Assembly: GCA_003556985.1 (NCBI GenBank) | Contig: PWPZ01000175.1 | Location: 1-9,729 of the forward strand | Length of the DNA stretch: 9,729 nt | Reading direction: 5' to 3' | Source: Bacteroidota bacterium | GTDB taxonomy: Bacteria; Bacteroidota; Bacteroidia; Bacteroidales; PUMT01 | Shown: positions 1 to 6,566 of the stretch, one piece after another | Position numbering within the stretch: the stretch's first letter is position 1 | How the letters are laid out: the number at the start of each line of letters is the position of its first letter | Notes under the pieces: generated by a model | Databases searched by the model: none | What the model was told of the DNA's origin: nothing | Seen by the model: only the letters and a program-made list of their open reading frames with translations | Made by a program: the position numbers and the translations under genes

Positions 1-57
1 ACCCAGGCTGTTGAGTGAAATAAAACAGCGCCTTAAATTTTAATAAAACCTTTGTTT

Positions 58-90
58 TTTGAAGCGCGGTAATGTCGTTGCGTGACTTTG
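58..90 (+). promoter_or_regulatory. Candidate Bacteroidota-type promoter before the FkbM gene
   Basis: TTTG at 58-61 is followed after 21 bases by TGACTTTG at 83-90. This matches the Bacteroidota housekeeping consensus (TTTG near -33, TAnnTTTG near -7) with one mismatch (TG for TA). Transcription would start near 95-98, which suits translation from the ATG at 140 better than from the ATG at 101. Motif matching alone; weak evidence. Confidence 0.28.
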
Positions 91-100
91 CCCCAAAGGT

Positions 101-976
101 ATGAATGTGTTATATTACCACCAGATCCAATCAAATTTTATGATAAGGTATTTTAAGGAATCTTTTCGCAGGAAACGGGCACGCAGGCTTTTCAGAGAAT
201 ATTCTGCCACTATTGATAACTATGACCTTGAAAAAGAAGGAACAATTCAGTTTGCAAACTGGGAAAACCCCCTGATTGCCAGGGTTGACATTAATCAATC
301 AGCCGTTGATTTTTACCGCAGGTACATCAGTGAAGGGGACATGGCCATTGATATAGGGACCAATACAGGCGATACAACCGTTCCTATGGCCCTGGCTGCG
401 GGCAGGAGGGGACTGACAATCGGATTTGATCCCAACCCGGTTGTTTTTAAAATCCTGAAAATTAATTCCTCCCTGAATAAGGATAAGACCTGCATAGAGC
501 CCTACTGCTATGCGGTAACCGCCCATGAAGACGAGTTTTACTTTGTCTCCTCTGAGGCCTCTTTCTCAAACGGAGGCGTCTCGAAAACTCCCAAAAGCAG
601 GCTGGGCCGTTTTGTTTATCCTCAAAAAGTAAGAGGAGTAAATCTGGAGGAATTTTTAAGCAAAAATCATCCGACATGGCTTCCGAAACTGTGCTTTATC
701 AAGATTGATGCCGAAGGATATGACAAGGAAATAATAAAGTCGATTTCACCTCTCATCGTTAAACATAAGCCGGTAGTTATAACCGAAAGCTATAAGCACA
801 GCTCAGGGAGTGAAAAAATGGAATTATTTGATGCCATAAAAAAGAACGGGTATAAGATATTTTACTTTTCCGGTTTCGATGTCAATACTACAATGACAGA
901 ATTAAAAAGCAGGGAAGATATTCTTCAATGGAAAAAAACCGTTAACCTTATATCATTTCCGGAGCAGATACATTAA
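101..976 (+). CDS. FkbM family SAM-dependent methyltransferase
   Basis: This is a 291-residue protein of the FkbM methyltransferase family, which O-methylates sugars or other small substrates using S-adenosylmethionine. Seen in the sequence: a Rossmann glycine motif MAIDIGTNTGDTT (about residues 81-93, SAM binding, motif I) and the family signature FIKIDAEGYD (residues 199-208), whose acidic residues are typical of FkbM proteins. There is no signal peptide or membrane segment, so it should be cytoplasmic. The length fits the family (about 250-300). The ATG at 101 gives an extra 13 residues (MNVLYYHQIQSNF); the ATG at 140 (MIRYFKESFRRK) is an equally good start and would leave a normal leader behind the promoter candidate at 58-90. 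By eye its codons look more A/T-rich than the downstream metabolic genes. FkbM genes often sit in polysaccharide or glycan loci, so this one may belong to an upstream region rather than the metabolic cluster. The family is secure; the substrate is unknown. Confidence 0.88.
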   Translation: MNVLYYHQIQSNFMIRYFKESFRRKRARRLFREYSATIDNYDLEKEGTIQFANWENPLIARVDINQSAVDFYRRYISEGDMAIDIGTNTGDTTVPMALAAGRRGLTIGFDPNPVVFKILKINSSLNKDKTCIEPYCYAVTAHEDEFYFVSSEASFSNGGVSKTPKSRLGRFVYPQKVRGVNLEEFLSKNHPTWLPKLCFIKIDAEGYDKEIIKSISPLIVKHKPVVITESYKHSSGSEKMELFDAIKKNGYKIFYFSGFDVNTTMTELKSREDILQWKKTVNLISFPEQIH

Positions 977-1057
977 GTTTTAACGCATCAGTAGGAATTG
1001 TTAACTTTTTAATTGTATTTTGCCACATTGATTACAGCCACACTAATTCCTGATATT

Positions 1058-1774
1058 ATGAACAAAATCACGATACTGTTCTTATTTGCATTTTTTGCAT
1101 GGATAACACAGGATTCAAAAGCACAAACTGTTGATCAGATACTTCAAAACCACTTTGAGGCTTCAGGGCAGGAGAAGCTCAGCAATGTAAGATCGGTCCG
1201 TTCCTCGGGGAAAGCAATACAAATGGGAACCGAGCTTCCCTTTCTTCAGGTCCAGAAACGTCCGGACCAGATTTACCTGGAGCTTGATATTCAGGGTGAC
1301 AGGATGATACAGGCATATAACGGCCGGGAAGGATGGTCGGTGGAACCATGGCTGGGATCTGAGCCACGTGAACTGAAGGGTCCCGAGCTCAACAACCTGA
1401 AACAGATGGCAGGGGTCGACAGCGATCTTGTCGGCTGGAGGGAAAAGGGGCATGAGCTGGATTTTGTCGGCCGGGAGTCATCAGGTTCCTCTGAGTATCT
1501 GATACTTGAACTTACCAAAGAAAAAGATGAAATCTACCGTTTCTATATAGATTCCGGTTCATGGCTGATACACAAGATGGCAATGTATTCAGGATTTGAA
1601 GGCAATAATGTTGAGGGAGAGACCATTATGAGCGATTACAGGCGGGTAGGCGGGATCAGCCTTCCTTTCCGGATCGAGATACGTTATGGGGGGGAGACCC
1701 TTATGACCAACATAATAGATGAAGTGGAATTTGACGGAATAAGTGAAGAAAATTATTTTACCAGTCCCCTTTGA
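1058..1774 (+). CDS. Secreted LolA-like (outer membrane lipoprotein-sorting-like) protein
   Basis: A 238-residue exported protein. The ATG at 1058 was chosen because it gives a clean signal peptide: a lysine near the start, then a hydrophobic core ITILFLFAFFAWI, and a likely cleavage after SKA before QTVDQ (about residue 22). A TTG in the same frame at 1013 would bury this signal peptide and is less likely. There is no lipobox cysteine, so it is probably a soluble periplasmic protein. The mature part starts with HFEASGQEKLSNVRSVRSSG, a pattern common in Bacteroidota proteins with the LolA-like fold, and is otherwise beta-rich with alternating polar and aromatic residues (for example RPDQIYLELDIQGDRMIQAYNG, split by turns). 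Such proteins are usually annotated as outer membrane lipoprotein-sorting-like; a real role in lipoprotein transfer is not shown. No operon link to its neighbours is evident: it is 81 bases after the FkbM gene and 112 bases before the dehydrogenase, with a strong inverted repeat over its stop codon. The family assignment is by general resemblance only. Confidence 0.75.
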   Translation: MNKITILFLFAFFAWITQDSKAQTVDQILQNHFEASGQEKLSNVRSVRSSGKAIQMGTELPFLQVQKRPDQIYLELDIQGDRMIQAYNGREGWSVEPWLGSEPRELKGPELNNLKQMAGVDSDLVGWREKGHELDFVGRESSGSSEYLILELTKEKDEIYRFYIDSGSWLIHKMAMYSGFEGNNVEGETIMSDYRRVGGISLPFRIEIRYGGETLMTNIIDEVEFDGISEENYFTSPL

Positions 1775-1856
1775 TCCTGTTCAGGTATACCGGGAACAGT
1801 TCCGGCACCTGCAGGTTTTTGCCGTCAGGTTTATGCCTGAATAAACATCAGGATCA
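1772..1856 (+). terminator. 85-nt nested inverted repeat over the stop codon; possible terminator or structured RNA
   Basis: TGATCCTG (1772-1779, beginning with the TGA stop) pairs with CAGGATCA (1849-1856). Directly inside it, TTCAGGTATA (1780-1789) pairs with TATGCCTGAA (1832-1841) with one G-U wobble; seven unpaired bases (1842-1848) lie on the 3' side between the two helices. A third small helix, CGGCA (1803-1807) with TGCCG (1820-1824), sits in the apical part, which also holds the palindrome ACCTGCAGGT (1807-1816). No U-run follows the outer stem, so a classic intrinsic terminator is not certain. Alternatives are an mRNA 3'-end stabiliser or a REP-like element. The pairing is directly visible; the function is inferred. 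Confidence 0.45.
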
Positions 1857-1886
1857 CTGTACAGACCGGTCTTAATTATAATTATT

Positions 1887-4805
1887 ATGGATTTTACCTT
1901 ACTGAAGGAAAGTCTTGATGGCGATATTTTCACCGATAATATTTACAGGCTGATTCATGCCACCGATGCCTCTTCCTACCGTGAATTACCAGTGGCTGTT
2001 TGCCGGCCCCGGGGAGAAAGTGATATTGTAAAGGTTGTCAGGTTCGCCGCCGACAACGGGTTGTCGGTCATTGCCCGCGGGGCAGGAACATCTCTGGCAG
2101 GCCAGGTGGTGGGTAACGGTATTGTTCTGGATGTTTCAAAATACATGAACGGTATCCTTGAGCTGAACAGCAGCGAGAAATGGGTGAAGGTACAGCCAGG
2201 TGTTGTACTCGATGAGCTGAACCAGTATCTTAGTCCCCGTGGACTCTTTTTTGCCCCGGAAACTTCCACATCCAACCGGTGCATGATAGGCGGAATGCTT
2301 GGCAATAATTCATGCGGCGCCCACTCGCTGATATATGGCAGTACGCGCGAGCATACCCTGGAGGTCAAAACGGTGCTGTCTGATGGAAGCACGGCCACCT
2401 TTGGTTATGTCACAAAAGAGCAGTTCATGGATAAGTGCAGCGGAGAGAAGCTGGAAAATAAAATATACCGGCATATTTTTGAAACCCTTTCCTCACCGGA
2501 AATAAGAAAGGAGATCAAAGATGAATACCCTGATCCAGCTGTGACACGCAGAAATACCGGTTATGCTGTCGACCTGCTTATGGATTCCGCCCCGTTCGAA
2601 AACGGGGGGGAGGCCTTTAACTTTTGCAGGATGATTGCCGGGTCGGAAGGTACCCTGGCCCTGGCAACCGAGATAAAGCTTAACCTGGTTCCACTTCCTC
2701 CTGCTGAGAAGGCCGTTATTTGTGTTCATTTTAAAACAAAGAAAGAGGCCCTGCGTGCCAATCTCATTGCCCTTGAATTCAAACCTGGAGCCGTGGAGAT
2801 GATGGATCATATTATTCTCCGGCTCACCAAAGATAATATTGAACAGCAGAAGAACAGGTTTTTTGTGGAAGGCGATCCCGCAGCCATCCTTATAATAGAG
2901 TTTGCCAGGGAAACAAGGGAAGAGATAAACAGGATTGCCCGTGAAATGGAAAAGAGGATGCGGAAAGCCGGATACGGTTATCATTTCCCGGTCATCTTCG
3001 GAGAGAACATTCAAAAGGTGTGGAATCTTCGCAAAGCCGGACTGGGTGTGCTGGCAGGAATGAAGGGGGATGCCAAATCGGTATCGCTTATTGAAGACAC
3101 ATCGGTAAGCGTACAGGTGCTGCCTGAATATATCGAGGAGATACAGGCTCTCCTCGACGGTTACGGAAAAGATGTTGTTTACCATGCCCATGTGGGCTCG
3201 GGCGAACTGCACCTGCGGCCGGTGCTTAATCTTAAGGATCCCGCCGATGTTGAGCTTTTTTATAAAATAGGAAAAGATGTAGCCCGCATCGTAAAAAAAT
3301 ACCGCGGATCGCTCAGCGGTGAGCATGGTGACGGTCGTCTCAGGGCCGAATTCATTCCCGTGGTACTTGGAGAAAAAAACTATAACCTTCTCCGGGAAAT
3401 AAAAAGAGTCTGGGATCCGGCAAATGTTTTGAATCCCGGCAAAATAACCGATACTCCAAAAATGAACACCTCCCTGCGCTATGTGCCCGGCCGGCCGGTA
3501 AGGGAGATAGATACCTGGTTTGATTTTTCAGCCTGGGGAGGTATACTCAGATTTACAGAACAGTGCAACGGATCGGGCGATTGCCGGAAGTCAGAACTCA
3601 TAGGCGGAACAATGTGCCCCAGTTTCATGGCTTCCCGCGACGAACACACCACCACCCGGGCAAGGGCAAACCTGCTCCGGGAGTTTCTGACCAATTCGGA
3701 AAAAAGCAATCCATTTGATCACAAAGAACTGTATGAGATTCTTGATCTTTGTCTTTCATGTAAAGGGTGCAAATCAGAATGCCCCTCAAATGTTGATATG
3801 GCAAAGCTCAAGGCCGAATTCCTGCAGCACTGGTATGATGCGAACGGGATACCGCTGCGGGCAAGAATTGTGGCAAATATATCACATATAAATCGTATTG
3901 GCTCAATATTTCCCCGCCTGTTCAATATTCTGAGCAGCAGCCGGTTTGCTTCAAAACTGGTTAAACGAATGGCAGGCTTTGCCCCCGAAAGGAGCATTCC
4001 CGCGCTCCACCCGGTAACTCTGAGAAGCTGGGCCCGCCGGAATCTGCGGAAACTTAACGACGAAAACAGTAAAAACGGGAAGGTTATACTCTTTGTCGAT
4101 GAATTTTCCCAGTACAATGATACGGTAACCGGTATTAAAACTATCCGGCTGCTCACCCGGCTCGGTTATGAGGTTGAGCTTGTCAGGCATGAGGAGAGCG
4201 GAAGAACTTATATTTCAAAGGGCTTCCTGCGTAAGGCAAGAGAGATAGCCCGCAGAAATATTGATTTGTTTGACCGGATAATCTCAAAAGGGATACCTGT
4301 AACAGGTATAGAACCTTCGGCACTGCTGACCTTCAGGGATGAATATCCCGATCTGGCGGGGGAGGCCATGCTTCCTGCCGCACGACGGGTGGCAGGATCG
4401 GTTCTGATGATTGATGAATTCATTTCCCGGGAGATTGATGCAGGCAGGATCACTTCAGAAAAATTTACCCGGGAATCCAAAAACATTCTCCTTCATGGCC
4501 ACTGCCAGCAGAAGGCGGTAGCTTCAACCGCTCCCACCATAAAGATGCTGTCACTTCCTGAAAATTTCAATGTTAGGGAGATCAAATCGGGTTGTTGTGG
4601 AATGGCCGGATCTTTCGGCTATGAAAAAGAGCATTACGATCTTTCCATGAAAGTAGGCGAACTGGTGCTCTTTCCTGAGGTAAGGAATGCTCCCCGGGAA
4701 ACTGGAATAGCTGCCCCCGGCACCAGCTGTCGTCACCATATACGCGACGGCACAGGAAAAAATGCCGTACATCCGGTTGAGCTGCTATACGATGCACTGA
4801 TTTGA
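1887..4805 (+). CDS. Fused FAD- and [4Fe-4S]-dependent 2-hydroxyacid dehydrogenase (YdiJ / Dld-II type)
   Basis: A 972-residue flavoprotein that should oxidise a 2-hydroxycarboxylate to the 2-oxoacid and pass electrons through Fe-S clusters to a quinone or another carrier. Domains in order: an FAD-binding PCMH-type domain (about 30-260) with ARGAGTSLAGQ, GMLGNNSCGAHSLIYG and AGSEGTLA; a C-terminal FAD-oxidase domain (about 265-520) with YHAHVGSGELHLRP (432-445), GEHGDGR (478-484) and WDPANVLNPGKI; a ferredoxin-like region with C560, C566, C577 and a second set C622-x2-C625-x2-C628-x3-CP(632-633); then a CCG-type C-terminal region with H872-C873, CCG at 903-905 and C948. The length and single-chain architecture match E. 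coli YdiJ (about 1018 residues, D-2-hydroxyglutarate dehydrogenase) and the Dld-II D-lactate dehydrogenases; NQYLxPxGxFFAPExSTSNR resembles YdiJ. The substrate is therefore D-2-hydroxyglutarate, D-lactate or similar (not decidable here). The first CCG-like repeat has ESGR (770-773) where cysteines often occur. No signal peptide; probably cytoplasmic or membrane-associated. The ATG at 1887 follows an A/T-rich leader. The gene is followed by a symporter in the same direction. Confidence 0.92.
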   Translation: MDFTLLKESLDGDIFTDNIYRLIHATDASSYRELPVAVCRPRGESDIVKVVRFAADNGLSVIARGAGTSLAGQVVGNGIVLDVSKYMNGILELNSSEKWVKVQPGVVLDELNQYLSPRGLFFAPETSTSNRCMIGGMLGNNSCGAHSLIYGSTREHTLEVKTVLSDGSTATFGYVTKEQFMDKCSGEKLENKIYRHIFETLSSPEIRKEIKDEYPDPAVTRRNTGYAVDLLMDSAPFENGGEAFNFCRMIAGSEGTLALATEIKLNLVPLPPAEKAVICVHFKTKKEALRANLIALEFKPGAVEMMDHIILRLTKDNIEQQKNRFFVEGDPAAILIIEFARETREEINRIAREMEKRMRKAGYGYHFPVIFGENIQKVWNLRKAGLGVLAGMKGDAKSVSLIEDTSVSVQVLPEYIEEIQALLDGYGKDVVYHAHVGSGELHLRPVLNLKDPADVELFYKIGKDVARIVKKYRGSLSGEHGDGRLRAEFIPVVLGEKNYNLLREIKRVWDPANVLNPGKITDTPKMNTSLRYVPGRPVREIDTWFDFSAWGGILRFTEQCNGSGDCRKSELIGGTMCPSFMASRDEHTTTRARANLLREFLTNSEKSNPFDHKELYEILDLCLSCKGCKSECPSNVDMAKLKAEFLQHWYDANGIPLRARIVANISHINRIGSIFPRLFNILSSSRFASKLVKRMAGFAPERSIPALHPVTLRSWARRNLRKLNDENSKNGKVILFVDEFSQYNDTVTGIKTIRLLTRLGYEVELVRHEESGRTYISKGFLRKAREIARRNIDLFDRIISKGIPVTGIEPSALLTFRDEYPDLAGEAMLPAARRVAGSVLMIDEFISREIDAGRITSEKFTRESKNILLHGHCQQKAVASTAPTIKMLSLPENFNVREIKSGCCGMAGSFGYEKEHYDLSMKVGELVLFPEVRNAPRETGIAAPGTSCRHHIRDGTGKNAVHPVELLYDALI

Positions 4806-4830
4806 ACAAGGTGCACTGATTTCAACAGGG
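4793..4830 (+). repeat. 19-bp tandem duplication across the dehydrogenase stop codon
   Basis: TGCACTGATTTGAACAAGG (4793-4811) is followed directly by TGCACTGATTTCAACAGGG (4812-4830), with 17 of 19 positions identical. The first copy holds the last codons and the TGA stop of the dehydrogenase gene; the second is non-coding. This looks like a local slippage duplication that has since diverged a little. Confidence 0.8.
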
Positions 4831-4888
4831 TATGCCGCAGGCAGATTCATTTTATCCGGGTTATTAGTGCAGTGATCTTAAGAATCTC

Positions 4889-4906
4889 AACAACATTGGT
4901 GTTGTT
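4889..4906. promoter_or_regulatory. 18-bp palindrome in the dehydrogenase-symporter spacer; operator candidate
   Basis: AACAACA (4889-4895) and TGTTGTT (4900-4906) form a perfect 7-bp inverted repeat around TTGG. It lies 84 bases upstream of the symporter start within the 184-base spacer 4806-4989. It is followed by AAAC rather than a T-run, which argues against an intrinsic terminator and is compatible with a dimeric regulator site. No regulator gene is visible in the window, so this is a structural observation with an inferred role. Confidence 0.4.
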
Positions 4907-4989
4907 AAACATAAGTGCCTTTGACGCTTTGCCTGGAATAAATGATTTTTATCTTGTTGCATTAAGGTGTTAAGTGTTAGTTTTGTCTT

Positions 4990-6410
4990 ATGAACACCTA
5001 TCTGACCGTAATACTGATCTATTTTGTATTTATCATCCTGGTTTCGCTTTTTACCAGGAAGATAGCCAGCAGGTCGGCGGCCGATTTTCTTGTGGCAGGG
5101 AGGAATCTCGGACTGGTGGCGTGTGCGGTTGTGGTGGCTTCCGAATGGCTTGGCGGTATGAGTACCATCGGGGTAAGTGAAAAAGCTTTTTTAAATGGCA
5201 CCATGCAGCCCGTTCTTTATAATATTTCCACTGCCGCAGGAATGATAATTATCGGATTCACGGTGGCAAGGTATTACCGGGAGAAGAATGTACATACGGT
5301 AAGTGAAATGCTTGTGAACCTGTTTGGCAGGCAGGCAGGAAGTGTTTCCGCAGCAGCTTTTCTGGTGGCATATATAACTCTTTCCTATGTCCAGCTTCAG
5401 ACCTGTGCCAGCGTTCTTGGCCCCCTGTTCGGTATAAGCTGGATCAATTCCGTGCTGATCTCTTCAATAATAATTACCGCCTACACCTATGTGGGGGGGA
5501 TGCATGCACTGGCTGTTACGGGGATTATCCATGTTATTGCCATGTTTGCGGGTACGGGAATTGCACTTTTCGTCGGACTGGATAAAATGAGCGGGTTCGG
5601 GGAACTTTCAACGAGACTGGTGGAGCTTGGTTCGCCGGAGAACTGGTATAATCCATTCAGCGGCGGAATATCCTATGCCCTCAGCCTTGTATTGGGGGGA
5701 GTCCTGGGAGGCATGGCCGGACAGGCCAGCATACAACCCATTTTTGCTGCCCGCAATATAAAAACAGCCAAAAATGCAGCCATTCTTTCAGTCTGATAAT
5801 TGCCCCCTTCGGCATAATGGTGGCGCTGCTGGGGTTGATTGCCCGGACAGGCTTTTTTATCGATGCCGGTGCCGTGGTGAATCCGAAAATGGTTTTGCCG
5901 GCCCTCCTGACAACGGCCGACTTCATTCATCCCGTTCTTGGAGGCGTTGCCCTGGCCGGAATACTTGCCGCCATTCTGTCGACCGTGGGACCTGTTAATT
6001 TTGCTGTTGTAACAATAGCAACCAAGGATATTTATCACGGCCTTATCAATAAGACCGCAGTAGATCGTAAAGTTGTGGCCACAGCAAGAAGGCTGGTAAT
6101 ACTGGTAAACTTTGTCACCATACCGATGGCTATTTTTATTCATGGCGCCATCCTGGATGCTGCCTATGTTTCCTATGCCATCAGGGCCGTTGGCGCCATC
6201 GTTATTGTGCTGGGTATATACAAACGGGGCTGGATAACCACCGGTGCGGTGAGATTGGCCTTTGCCGGGGGTACGATAGCAATACTTTTTGCTGTTATCG
6301 GAAATAAGCTTGCCTGGTTCCAAATAGAGGAGACTTTTGTTGGAGTGGGATCGGCAATCATTTTTATAGTAGCAGGAAATTTGTGGACAAAATTTAAAAA
6401 CAGAAAATAA
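4990..6410 (+). pseudogene. Sodium:solute symporter (SSS family), split by a one-base frameshift
   Basis: The two reading frames 4990-5796 and about 5790-6410 together encode one transporter of the sodium:solute symporter family, which uses the Na+ gradient to import a small solute. The first part (268 residues) starts MNTYLTVILIYFVF and carries about seven hydrophobic segments, including EWLGGMSTIGVSEKAF in the TM1/TM2 region and the loop IQPIFAARNIKTAKNAAILS. It then reads V and TGA at 5794-5796. The other frame continues naturally with SLIIAPFGIMVALLGLIAR and includes LAAILSTVGPVNFAVVTIAT followed by KDIY, the usual SSS core with conserved Ser/Thr of the Na2 site, then five more hydrophobic segments. 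Restoring one base around 5790-5793 gives 473 residues and about 13 membrane segments, the normal size. No slippery heptamer is seen. The break is either a recent inactivating deletion or a sequencing error. Placement after a hydroxyacid dehydrogenase suggests an organic-acid substrate, but SSS specificity cannot be read from sequence. The downstream ATG at 5817 could give a 197-residue fragment unlikely to transport by itself. Confidence 0.85.
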
Positions 6411-6421
6411 AAGCAGTCTGT

Positions 6422-6511
6422 CCGGATCAGCCATTCCTGGCTTTCCACATCAGCCACTCTGGCTTTCCGGATCAGAAACTCTGGCTTTCCAAATCTGCCA
6501 GCCGGGACTTT
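6422..6511 (+). repeat. Four imperfect 22-23-bp tandem units, two forming hairpins; possible transporter terminator
   Basis: Units at 6422-6444, 6445-6466, 6467-6488 and 6489-6511 share the pattern CCnnATCnG, then a variable centre, then (T/G)GG(C/A)CTTT or TGGCTTT. Unit 1 contains AGCCA-TTCC-TGGCT and unit 2 AGCCA-CTC-TGGCT, each a 5-bp stem with a tiny loop followed by TTT. Unit 3 (AGAAA...TGGCT) and unit 4 have lost the complementarity. A further CCGGA at 6512-6516 may be the start of a fifth unit. The array begins 12 bases after the symporter stop and ends 55 bases before the CoA-transferase ATG. It could work as a weak multi-hairpin terminator or processing site between the two genes. 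The repeats are directly visible; the role is inferred. Confidence 0.7.
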
Positions 6512-6566
6512 CCGGAATATTTTGAACGACTGTGAGCTAAATGAATATTTAAATAACCAGCATTTG

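Noticed and set aside
7..29. GCTGTT/AACAGC 6-bp stem with an 11-base loop at the window start, followed by T/A-rich sequence, as a terminator of an upstream gene
   Set aside because: The stem is short, the loop is long and there is no clean U-run; the upstream gene is outside the window.
2493..3326. Long open frame of 277 codons on the - strand inside the dehydrogenase gene
   Set aside because: The + strand frame carries all catalytic and cofactor motifs; the antisense product has no recognisable domain and is a shadow of biased codon use.
4978..4985. TAGTTTTG, an exact match to the Bacteroidota -7 element TAnnTTTG, with TTG 18-21 bases upstream, just before the symporter start
   Set aside because: Transcription would begin at about the ATG at 4990, leaving no leader; without RNA start data it is only a motif match, so it was not listed as a feature.
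5760..5800. Programmed -1 ribosomal frameshift in the symporter
   Set aside because: No slippery heptamer in the right register before the TGA, and the A-run at 5770-5774 would replace the conserved-looking NAAIL by an unrelated sequence; a plain indel is simpler.
5673..6434. Open frame of 253 codons on the - strand opposite the second half of the symporter
   Set aside because: Its product is a low-complexity, Asn/Gly/His-rich sequence without domain signs, while the + strand encodes clear SSS membrane segments.
6422..6511. CRISPR array
   Set aside because: Units are adjacent without unique spacers, differ from one another, and no cas genes are near.
6518..6524. TATTTTG upstream of the CoA-transferase, and the same heptamer at 1016-1022 upstream of the LolA-like gene, as promoter -7 elements
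   Set aside because: Each is one base short of TAnnTTTG and has no well-spaced TTTG upstream; the sequence is common in A/T-rich spacers.
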